A DNA stretch of 64,000 bases, taken from the NCBI RefSeq assembly GCF_023023025.1, contig NZ_CP095481.1, forward strand, positions 3,038,001 to 3,102,000, given 5' to 3'. This document shows, piece by piece, positions 57,288-64,000 of the stretch; the stretch's first letter is position 1, and every line of letters begins with the position of its first letter. A model generated the notes under the pieces. That model searched no databases, was not told the origin of the DNA, and saw only the letters and a program-made list of their open reading frames with translations. Source of the stretch: Amycolatopsis sp. WQ 127309 (GTDB taxonomy: Bacteria; Actinomycetota; Actinomycetes; Mycobacteriales; Pseudonocardiaceae). The translations under genes and the position numbers were made by a program.

Positions 57288-58145
57288 ATGTCGCGCCCAA
57301 GGTCGCCGGTGGCGAGGTCGGAGCCGCTTGCGCAGCAGATCGCCCGGAACGTCGAGAACGACATCGACGCCGGACGCCTTCGGCACGGGCAGCGCTTGCC
57401 GTCGTCCCGGGAGCTGGCTCGCGAGTGGGACGTAAGCGTCTTCACCATCAATGAAGCGATGGACATACTTGCTAAGAAGGGGCTGGTGGTGAGCAAGCCG
57501 CGGGCCGCCCGCACCGTGAACGTTCCAGATCGCGAAGGGCGTCGCGAGGTTCGAGCCGCGGCCCCGCAAGTTCTCATGATCGGCGGCTACGCTGGCAGCG
57601 GAAAGACGGAACTCGGGCGCATTTTGGCCCGCGGGACCGGTTGGCCCATGCTCGATAAAGACACTCTTACTAGGTTCGTCGTCGAGTCTGCGCTCGAAAT
57701 GCAGGGACTTTCACGAAATGACCGTGAGTCGGAGACGTACCTGGCTAAGATTCGGCCCGCTGAGTATGATTCGCTTCTTGAGGCTACGGCCGAGAACTTG
57801 CAATGTGGTAACAATGCAATCGTCACGGCCCCATTCATTCGAGAATTTTCAGATAAAGGATGGATTCGGCAGCGCGAGTTGCTTTGCCGGAATCTCGGCG
57901 CGCAGTTGACAATCGTTTGGGTCTACTGTGATGCCGACACAATGCACACGTACGTCCGGCACCGTGATGCGCCGCGCGACGCTACCAAACTTGCCAACTG
58001 GGACGCTTACATGCAAGGGGTCGACGTCGACTTTCGGCCACCGGTTCCGCACGTCGTAATCGACAACTCAGTATCGGGCGGCGTAATGATGGAGCAGGCG
58101 CATCAACTTATCGAACGGCTCGCATTCGATAGCAAAGGGAAGTAA
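57288..58145 (+). CDS. GntR-family regulator fused to a P-loop kinase-like domain
   Basis: The product has 285 residues from ATG 57288 with GCGAGGAG upstream. The N-terminal GntR winged helix (about 10-80) shows EPLAQQIARNVENDIDAGRL and LPSSRELAREWDVSVFTINEAM. The C-terminal domain begins VLMIGGYAGSGKTELGRILA (Walker A 100-107) and looks like a nucleotide-kinase/AAA_33 fold with LDKDTLTRF. AICE transfer is commonly held off by a GntR-type KorSA repressor; this fusion may add a ligand or phosphoryl-transfer switch. It overlaps the dehydrogenase gene by 1 nt. Confidence 0.85.
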   Translation: MSRPRSPVARSEPLAQQIARNVENDIDAGRLRHGQRLPSSRELAREWDVSVFTINEAMDILAKKGLVVSKPRAARTVNVPDREGRREVRAAAPQVLMIGGYAGSGKTELGRILARGTGWPMLDKDTLTRFVVESALEMQGLSRNDRESETYLAKIRPAEYDSLLEATAENLQCGNNAIVTAPFIREFSDKGWIRQRELLCRNLGAQLTIVWVYCDADTMHTYVRHRDAPRDATKLANWDAYMQGVDVDFRPPVPHVVIDNSVSGGVMMEQAHQLIERLAFDSKGK

Positions 58146-59086
58146 TGAGCATCCCCGCGGCGAAGGTTCTCGTAAGCAACGAAGCTGACGACTTGGTCGG
58201 CCATGGCTTACTCGGCAGCCTTCAAGACGTCGAGGTTGTACTGTATGATCCAAACGCCGAGGAGCTAACCTCGCAACAGTCAACAGCTTCGGTTCTGTTG
58301 CCTCCATATCGCAGTAGTCACCGGCCTATTCGACTACTTGGTCAGCTCGACGCGCTCAAGATGGTGCAACTCCTGTCTGCAGGGGGTGACGAATGGTCGG
58401 CAGACGTGCCTAGGGAGGTGGTGCTTGCGACAGCTCGGGGTGCTCACGCTGGTCCCGTGTCCGAATGGGTGTTGTCGGCAGTGCTCACGCAGCTTCGGCA
58501 ATGGCCGGCGTTAGTTCGCTTCCAGGACAAAAGTGTGTGGGCGCATCGCCAGTTCGAAGCAGACACTTTGGCGGGAAAGAGGGTGCTAATTATCGGCGCT
58601 GGGGCAATAGGGACGGAAGTCGCGCGGCGCTTCGACGTGTTCGGTGCAAGCTCGACGCTAGTTGCCTCTCGTCCTCGAAAGGGTGTCCTAGGTGCGAACT
58701 CTTTACCGGAAGTCGTGCCCGGTCACTCGATCGTCGTAATCGCGGCGCCTTTGACGGAAGAAACTCGTGGACTAGTCGGTTCAGAGTTTCTGAAGCTAAT
58801 GGACGATAATGCAATTCTCGTTAACGCGGGACGCGGCAAGATCGTCGACACAGACGCACTACTTGTCGAGCTGGTCGCGGGGCGTTTGCGTGCAGCGCTC
58901 GACGTCACCGACCCGGAGCCACTGCCTGATGGCCACCCCTTGTGGGCGCAGCAGGGAGCAGTGATCAGCCCCCACTCCGCCAGGACTGTGCCGGGAACCA
59001 ACCGGTTGTGCTACGAGGTGGCGGCCGTCCAAATCGCTGCGTTCTTGCGGGGGGAGCAACCGCCGAATGCTGTCGAACACAACTAG
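58145..59086 (+). CDS. D-isomer-specific 2-hydroxyacid dehydrogenase family protein
   Basis: The product has 313 residues; TAATG overlap with the regulator gene. The NAD-binding domain has VLIIGAGAIGTEVARRF, and the catalytic residues are Arg in LVNAGRGK, Glu in VTDPEPLPD and His in ISPHSARTV. The family reduces 2-oxoacids or oxidises D-2-hydroxyacids. Lower GC and a more mixed codon choice than the backbone suggest recent acquisition. Co-expression with a GntR-kinase suggests a small metabolic cargo or a signal-linked enzyme; substrate unknown. Confidence 0.88.
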   Translation: MSIPAAKVLVSNEADDLVGHGLLGSLQDVEVVLYDPNAEELTSQQSTASVLLPPYRSSHRPIRLLGQLDALKMVQLLSAGGDEWSADVPREVVLATARGAHAGPVSEWVLSAVLTQLRQWPALVRFQDKSVWAHRQFEADTLAGKRVLIIGAGAIGTEVARRFDVFGASSTLVASRPRKGVLGANSLPEVVPGHSIVVIAAPLTEETRGLVGSEFLKLMDDNAILVNAGRGKIVDTDALLVELVAGRLRAALDVTDPEPLPDGHPLWAQQGAVISPHSARTVPGTNRLCYEVAAVQIAAFLRGEQPPNAVEHN

Positions 59087-59348
59087 AGGCCAAGCGCGAG
59101 CCGCGATCTTGCCGACTACTGGTCTTACTGTCTGGGCATGGTCTACAGGGACGTGACAACTCCCTAGTCAGACAAGTGAGCGTGCGGCAGCTGCGGGGTA
59201 GCCGACGTAGTCGTCGCCGTCGCGGTAGATCAGGGCGATGCTTCCCCCTCAGGTCCGTGCTTCCTCCGAGCCTGCGTCTGGCACTCGCCACTGACGGTTT
59301 CCGGTCACGCCGCGACGCCGGCCGCGGACGACTTGAGTTGTTACTCGT
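59087..59348. other. intergenic region, no gene seen, one motif copy
   Basis: No convincing reading frame. It carries GGGACGTGACAAC at 59148-59160, a copy of the motif dispersed through the element, which suggests this DNA still belongs to it. Confidence 0.45.
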
Positions 59349-59543
59349 TCAGCGGGGGAGTTCGGTCCAGGGCGGGCGGCTGCGCAAGGTGGCGGCGGTC
59401 AGCACGCGGGCCTCTTCGAACTCGCCGGGGCGGCGTTCGTAGATCACGGTCATGTTGGGCAGGACGTGCCAGCGGTCGACCGCGGACGGTTGGTCGACGA
59501 CGACATACGTCGTCGCGTTCGTCAGGTCGGGTGGCGTTTCCAT
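59349..59543 (-). CDS. hypothetical small protein
   Basis: The product has 64 residues from ATG 59543 with GGAG 6 nt upstream. It starts METPPDLTNATTYVVVDQ, with a beta-rich WHVLPNMTVIYERRPGEFEEARVL middle and a basic Pro end. No family recognised; a good ribosome site is the main support. Confidence 0.5.
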   Translation of the reverse strand: METPPDLTNATTYVVVDQPSAVDRWHVLPNMTVIYERRPGEFEEARVLTAATLRSRPPWTELPR

Positions 59544-60290
59544 CGCGTGCTCCGGTTTGGGCGCACGTCGCCCCGCCATGTGCGGTACGGGGCGACGTGC
59601 TGTGACGCGTCGGGCGGGAGCTTCCCCGCCTCGCCCGACGCTTGCCACCGTAGAACACGTGTTCGATGACGTGCAACTCTTCGTGTTGTGGGGCACGCAT
59701 CTCGCCCCGAGGATCCCTTATGCCATCGGGGTGAGAATCTGTCGTGCTCCATTCGAACCCGCGTTCGGGTCTGGTTGGCGTAGTTGCGACACCCGGGACA
59801 TGCTGGAACGCTGATAGGAGTTCGATGCAGGGGGTCGCCGTCGAGCTACCCTCAGCGACCAAGTCAGCTGTCCGCTGGTGGTAAGACTGGATGCCAGCAT
59901 CTGACGGGAAGATTCAGGGCTTATACGCCGGAAACATGCTCAGGTCAATAGTCCATTGGTTTCTGAACATACGTTCGAAACTTTAGGCCACCATTTGGCT
60001 GTGGAGACCTTCTTGGGGTAGAGGGGTCTCGTTGACCCTCAGGGGGGCAAGATAGGCGCCCTGTGGGCCACCTGGGCGGCCGTAGGGCGCTATCTGGCTC
60101 CGTGGTCCGACCCCGTCGCAAGGAAGATGTGGCGACGGTGTAGTCTTGACGGGGCTGCTGGCGGAATGAAGTTAATTCCACTGGTGTGATCTAACGTCGT
60201 TGAGGGTCTGACGTTAATTTGACTCTCTTCAGGGTCGTGGGCGTTCAAAGTCTGATGGACTTCTAACGTGATCCGGCCTAGACTTTAAAA
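59544..60290. other. intergenic region with hairpin and Fic promoter repeats
   Basis: No supported gene. An imperfect long hairpin, AGATAGGCGCCCT (60050-60062) with AGGGCGCTATCT (60084-60095), has one bulged base. Next to the Fic start are TAACGTC (60192-60198) with GACGTTA (60210-60216), a third TAACGTG at 60264-60270, and AAGTCTGATGGACTT (60248-60262); these may be operators for autoregulation. GTG of the Fic gene follows an AT-rich stretch with no clear ribosome site, so the message may be leaderless. Confidence 0.5.
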
Positions 60291-61472
60291 GTGCAGGTAG
60301 AAGACTTCAAAGACTCTCCCGTTGGGCGTCTGACTCCGATCAGTGGTACGGACAGTCGTACGCGACGGACCTTCGATCACTTCGCGTTCGTTCCGGACGC
60401 CTTGCCCTCAGAGATCCCCCTGGGGCAGGCAACGTACAACGTCCTCAGTAAGGCGGACCGGGCGATCGGAGGGCTCAACGCCCGCCTCTCTCAGTTGCCG
60501 AACCCGAGCCTGCTTGTTCGGCCGGCTCTTACTCAGGAGGCCATGAGCACGTCGGCGCTGGAGGGAACCTATGCCCCCCTTGCCGATGTGCTAGAGGCGC
60601 AGTACGGCAACACTGACCACCTGTCGAGTGAGGTTCGCGAGATCCGCAACTACGTCTCCGCGGCCGACCGTGGTCTTGAGCTGATTCGGACTCATCCGAT
60701 ATGCCTGAGAGTCGTTGCCGAACTTCAGAGAGTCTTGGTCGATCGAACTCGCGGCGACAGTTACGATGCCGGGCAGCTTCGTGATCGGCTCGTGTGCATT
60801 GGTGACCGCGGACGTGGCATTGAGCAGTCGCGTTTCGTGCCACCTCCACACGGGGATGCACTTATTGAGGGCGTGAGCGATTGGGAGAAATGGATCAATC
60901 GCGTCGATGATATCCCAATCCTTGTCAAGGCTGCAATGGGGCACTACCAGTTCGAAACGCTGCATCCGTTTAGTGATGGGAACGGACGGATCGGTCGTCT
61001 AACTATTACGCTTCAACTCATTGCGGCAGGAGTGCTGGACTATCCAGTGCTCAACCTGTCGCCTTGGCTTGAGCCTCGGCGTGACGACTATATCGATCAC
61101 CTCTTGAGGATTAGTAAGACCGGTCAATATGATGGCTGGGTTAGCTTCTTTGCTGAAGCTGTCACGGTTCGCTCTGAAGCTGCAATTCAGACGATTGAGG
61201 ACCTGATGAGCTTTCGCGAGGAAGTCTTGTTTGACTTGCGAGAGAAGAAGTTTACCGGCGTCGTCACTCAGCTTGGCGGCGACTTGATCGGGTATCCAAT
61301 CGTCTCTGTGAATGATGTCAAAGAAATTTATAATGTTGCCTATCCGACAGCAAATAATGCTGTCGCTAAGCTTTGCGAGGCGGGGTACCTTAAAGAATTG
61401 ACTGGGCGGAGCTATGGGCGCCTGTTTGTTTGTGATCGCGTTTATGATGTGATCAACAACGGCAACGAGTAG
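60291..61472 (+). CDS. Fic family protein (class II, with winged-helix end)
   Basis: The product has 393 residues. The Fic catalytic motif is complete: HPFSDGNGRIGR starting at His225. An N-terminal inhibitory motif (S/T)xxxE(G/N) is visible as TSALEG (Thr87-Gly92), so activity is probably self-inhibited until released. The C-terminus (about 320-390: PIVSVNDVKEIYNVAYPTAN...GRSYGRLFV) is a winged helix, consistent with binding its own promoter repeats. Fic enzymes transfer AMP onto proteins. GC content is lower than the backbone. No separate antitoxin is adjacent. Confidence 0.92.
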   Translation: MQVEDFKDSPVGRLTPISGTDSRTRRTFDHFAFVPDALPSEIPLGQATYNVLSKADRAIGGLNARLSQLPNPSLLVRPALTQEAMSTSALEGTYAPLADVLEAQYGNTDHLSSEVREIRNYVSAADRGLELIRTHPICLRVVAELQRVLVDRTRGDSYDAGQLRDRLVCIGDRGRGIEQSRFVPPPHGDALIEGVSDWEKWINRVDDIPILVKAAMGHYQFETLHPFSDGNGRIGRLTITLQLIAAGVLDYPVLNLSPWLEPRRDDYIDHLLRISKTGQYDGWVSFFAEAVTVRSEAAIQTIEDLMSFREEVLFDLREKKFTGVVTQLGGDLIGYPIVSVNDVKEIYNVAYPTANNAVAKLCEAGYLKELTGRSYGRLFVCDRVYDVINNGNE

Positions 61473-61850
61473 TAGACTCGGAGTCTAGGCCGATGCTCGG
61501 TGTGACACTTGCAGGGTGTCGAGACTGTCACACCTGTCACTCTGTCACTCAACCCCGTCTGACCTGCGAGTATAGGTGTGACAGATGAGTGACACCTTCG
61601 GTGACAGCTCTTTCCCCACTCTAATTCTATGTCTCTATAGTCACAGGAAGAACGAAAGCGACTGGAACAGGGGGAGTAGCTGACAACCACCTGTTTCAGC
61701 CGCTTGTGCCCCCACGTGCCCCTCGCGTGCCCGTTGTCGGGGGAGTGCGCGGGGAACCACGGGGAACGGCAGGCCATGCAGAGCGCTGACCAGGGAGCGA
61801 AGGTTCTGCAGGTCGTCGGCGAAACCGGTTCGCATCTTTGCAAGGCGGGG
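61473..61850. repeat. cluster C of GTGTGACA repeats, inverted relative to cluster A
   Basis: This gene-free gap contains at least six GTGTCAC/GTGACAC-type copies between 61499 and 61606. Positions 61526-61564, read in reverse complement, match 44599-44637 in 34 of 39 positions. Right of 61620 the sequence is mixed, with no clear gene. Confidence 0.7.
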
Positions 61851-63593
61851 TCAGGTGGGTTTGCGAACGAGGCCGGTGTAGGCGGCGATGGCGAGGGTGG
61901 CCAGGCCCCAGAGGAGGGCTTGGAGCACCCAGAGGGCGGCGGTGAAGGTTTGGCCCCAGCCGGTGGTGGTGTCGAGGTCGCAGTGGGCGCGAATCCCGGT
62001 GGTACCGAGGGGGAGTCCGCGGTCGATGCCAAGGCCGATGAGTTCGACGGGTGAGCAGGGTGTGTCGGTTTTTGCGGTGGCGGGTGGGACGCGTTCGGCG
62101 GCTTGGTGGCCGGGGTAGGTGGTGACGTGTCCGGCCAGCAGGCTGAGTGTGGCGGCGAGGGTAAGGACGATGACGAGGGCGGTGACGAGGCGGTGGGCGC
62201 GGTAGCCGTAGTGACCGAGCCAGCCCCAGAGCGCGTGTCGTGCGCGTGCGAGCCGGTTGCCCACAGCAAGGGGGGTGCGGCGACGGAGGTCGTTTTGCTG
62301 AGTGATCAGTACTTCACGGGCGTTGTTGTCGTGGCCGGCGGGGCGCTCGATCGCGGCGAGTTGCTGGAAGGCTTGAGGCCAGTAGGCGGGGGTGTGGTGG
62401 ACCAGCAGGTGCAGCCATTGGCGCCACGAGATCTCGCGCAGGGTGGAGTAGGTCAATCCGTGGGCTGTGATGGTGCGGTCGCTATCAGGACAGCCACGGC
62501 GGATTATTTCCTGTCTGCCTGCTGGGCACGCCGCCGCCGGCGGAAACAGCAACGCCCCGGCGACTTGCGCTTCGTGCAGCATCAGGAGCGGCCCTGTGCT
62601 GTTGTCCAGCCTGGCCACCCGCAGTTCAGCTTGGCGGCCGATGTGGGCGCCGACCAGCCGGATCGCACCGTCTCCTCCGGTGCCGGTGATAGTGGCATCG
62701 TTCATAAACAGGCTGTCGTCGGTGCGGAGGCCGTCGGCCAGCAACGCCGGGCCGGTGGTGTTGGTGATGGCGGTGCGATCGAGGCCGAATTGGCCGCCGA
62801 GGGAGGCACCAACCAGCCGGACCGCGCCGCGTTCTCCGGTGCCGGTGATGGTGGCGTCCCGCATAAACAGACCGCCGTCTGCGCGGAGGCCGTCGCCGTG
62901 CAGTGCGGGGCCGGTGGTGTTGGTGATGGCAGCTTGGTCGAGCCCCAGTTGGCCGCCGATGCGGGCGGCGAGCAGGCGGATCGCGCCGAGTTCTCCGGCG
63001 CCAGTGAGAGTAACGCCCGTCATCAACAGGTGGCCGTTGGTGTGGAGGCCGTCGGCGTTCAGTGCGGGGCCTGCGGTGCTGGTGATGGCCGCTTGACTGA
63101 GGCTGAGTTGGCCTCCGATGTGGGCCGCGTTCAAGCAGATCGCTCCGGCTTTCTTGGTGCTGGTGATGGTGGCGTCCCGCATGAACAGACCGCCGACGAG
63201 GCGAAGACCGTCTGCTTCCAGGTAGGCGAGCAGGCTGTGGTTCAGATACAGATAGCGAAGGTCCGCGCCCCGGCAAACGATGCCTTCCGGGAGGGCACAT
63301 CGGTGCAAGTCCAGACCGGTGAGGGCAGTGAGATGCTCAAGGTCGAGCTTTCCGACGACGCGCATCCCCGCTATCTGGATTCCGCGGGGGTCGAGGTCAC
63401 CGTGCAGGCCCCGGAGCAGCTCGCGGATCAGATCGGCGCGTATCCGCAGTTCGGGGTTGTCGGTGACCGCCAGCTCCGCCACCGTCATCGTTATGGCAGG
63501 TCTGGCGACTTCCCCGCGCCGGGCGGTGTTGACCACTTGTTGCTCAAGCGGGGTCAGGTCGGTCAGCACGGGTGAGGGCTTCGTCTCGTCCAC
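61851..63593 (-). CDS. repeat membrane protein (annotated elsewhere as membrane-associated oxidoreductase)
   Basis: The product has 580 residues. After a helical start (about 1-95) come about five copies of a 53-residue unit with the pattern DGLRADGGLFMRDATITGTG, then GAVRLVGASLGGQFGLDRTA and ITNTTGPAL, likely a right-handed beta-helix. A linker follows and then two membrane helices (near 470-495 and 550-575) with a short loop containing two Cys. Actinobacterial proteins with this repeat are often called membrane-associated oxidoreductases but no redox motif is seen. The DNA repeat (159 bp) spans about 62640-63240. Confidence 0.8.
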   Translation of the reverse strand: MDETKPSPVLTDLTPLEQQVVNTARRGEVARPAITMTVAELAVTDNPELRIRADLIRELLRGLHGDLDPRGIQIAGMRVVGKLDLEHLTALTGLDLHRCALPEGIVCRGADLRYLYLNHSLLAYLEADGLRLVGGLFMRDATITSTKKAGAICLNAAHIGGQLSLSQAAITSTAGPALNADGLHTNGHLLMTGVTLTGAGELGAIRLLAARIGGQLGLDQAAITNTTGPALHGDGLRADGGLFMRDATITGTGERGAVRLVGASLGGQFGLDRTAITNTTGPALLADGLRTDDSLFMNDATITGTGGDGAIRLVGAHIGRQAELRVARLDNSTGPLLMLHEAQVAGALLFPPAAACPAGRQEIIRRGCPDSDRTITAHGLTYSTLREISWRQWLHLLVHHTPAYWPQAFQQLAAIERPAGHDNNAREVLITQQNDLRRRTPLAVGNRLARARHALWGWLGHYGYRAHRLVTALVIVLTLAATLSLLAGHVTTYPGHQAAERVPPATAKTDTPCSPVELIGLGIDRGLPLGTTGIRAHCDLDTTTGWGQTFTAALWVLQALLWGLATLAIAAYTGLVRKPT

Positions 63594-63672
63594 GCCACCG
63601 TAGTCGATGGCGCGCTACGAAATGTGACACGTGGTTCCAGCCTGCATGCTTGCCGAGTTAGCGTCTTAGCCT

Positions 63673-64000
63673 GTGAGCATCAGTGACGTCACCCGCGACG
63701 CCATCCTCCAGGCCATTGCCGAGCACGACCGCAACCCCGAGACGTTTCTCCAGGACCACGGGTTCGGCCCGGCCCGCACTTATATGCTGGTGCACGAGCA
63801 CCGGGAATACGACTCGAAGGCAATCGTCGGGGTCGCCCACGGCTACCTCGATGACCAGGACGCGCTTACGGCTGCCGACTTCTCCGGTGGGCTGGAAACC
63901 GTGGTCAAGCTGCTGCACGACCGCGAGTTCGAGGTCCGTGCCCAGCGCAGTCCTGCTTGGCTTGAAGCCGAGCTGGTGCTGGCCTGCGACCTCGTCGCCG
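63673..64000 (+). CDS. ScoMcrA-like N-terminal domain protein, cut by window edge
   Basis: The frame is open from GTG 63673 to the window end (109 codons). It begins SISDVTRDAILQAIAEHDRN and has YGFGPAR-like HGFGPARTYMLVHEHREYDSK, AIVGVAHGYLDD and FSGGLETVVKLLHDREFEV, the pattern of the N-terminal head domain of ScoMcrA, a Streptomyces endonuclease that cuts methylated or phosphorothioated DNA. The catalytic HNH domain would lie outside the window. This suggests the right flank is a defence region. Confidence 0.75.
   Translation, partial: MSISDVTRDAILQAIAEHDRNPETFLQDHGFGPARTYMLVHEHREYDSKAIVGVAHGYLDDQDALTAADFSGGLETVVKLLHDREFEVRAQRSPAWLEAELVLACDLVA

Larger units (their letters stand above)
42935..59086. 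mobile_element. actinomycete integrative and conjugative element (AICE), core
   Basis: The order integrase, excisionase, RepA-like ATPase plus PrimPol, a single TraB/FtsK-type translocase, Spd-like small membrane proteins and a GntR-family regulator is that of AICEs, which transfer double-stranded DNA with one translocase. Genes from 42935 to 57072 are all on the minus strand; the divergent regulator and dehydrogenase follow. Element-specific repeat motifs continue to 59160 and 61564, so the right end may be further out. The left end may include the KAP gene up to tRNA-Phe. No flanking att repeat was found; both ends are uncertain. Confidence 0.85.

Noticed and set aside
59945..60181. 78-residue minus-strand frame
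   Set aside because: It covers the imperfect hairpin, has Arg/Pro-rich composition and no ribosome binding site.

Overview
The DNA is very GC-rich, with GTG/TTG starts, AGGAG-type ribosome binding sites and many 4-nt ATGA/GTGA overlaps. It carries actinobacterial hallmarks: a glnX-glnH-pknG operon, a class III (SapB/AmfS-type) lanthipeptide locus and an actinomycete integrative and conjugative element. The best guess is a Pseudonocardiales chromosome such as Amycolatopsis; the genus is inferred from gene content, not demonstrated.

Left part (1-40.2 kb, chromosomal backbone). It opens with a truncated pcaB-like lyase and a degenerate minisatellite. Housekeeping and secreted-protein genes follow: a TMEM175-like channel, DinB, a DUF11 secreted protein, a P-loop kinase, tRNA-Lys, a SixA phosphatase, a secreted S1 protease and two small membrane proteins. 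The lanthipeptide locus (7.7-15.1 kb) has a LanKC synthetase, a 47-residue precursor, a strong hairpin and two ABC exporters; the second exporter carries a roughly 360-residue Ala/Gly repeat tail. A two-gene unit (hydroxyacid-oxoacid transhydrogenase plus thioesterase) diverges from a ThDP enzyme. Then come cspA, copZ, an acoX-acoA-acoB-acoR acetoin-type cluster without E2/E3, a two-component system with a small membrane protein, glnX-glnH-pknG, an MHS-family transporter, an ECF sigma operon, an L,D-transpeptidase, a second csp, and a tRNA-Glu/Asp/Phe array.

Right part (40.2-64 kb, accessory). A KAP-family NTPase lies between tRNA-Phe and a tyrosine integrase. From the integrase at 42.9 kb the integrative element runs on the minus strand: integrase, excisionase, a tandem-domain MCRS protein, a cytosine methyltransferase, RepA-like ATPase and PrimPol, Nudix, a second MCRS protein, a TraB/FtsK translocase, a run of small Spd/zinc/membrane proteins linked by 4-nt overlaps, and a divergent GntR-kinase regulator with a 2-hydroxyacid dehydrogenase. 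Beyond it lie a Fic protein, a 53-residue-repeat membrane protein and the start of a ScoMcrA-like nuclease. No att repeat was found, so the element's ends are unresolved.

The most interesting unexplained structure is in the element's non-coding DNA. A dispersed GGGACRYGACAA motif occurs about 15 times, four of them exactly 33 nt upstream of a start codon. AGGTGTGACACCT pseudo-palindromes cluster at three loci, two of which share a 39-nt inverted match 17 kb apart. A cluster of GGGTTAG repeats directly downstream of traB is a good candidate for the transfer (clt) site.
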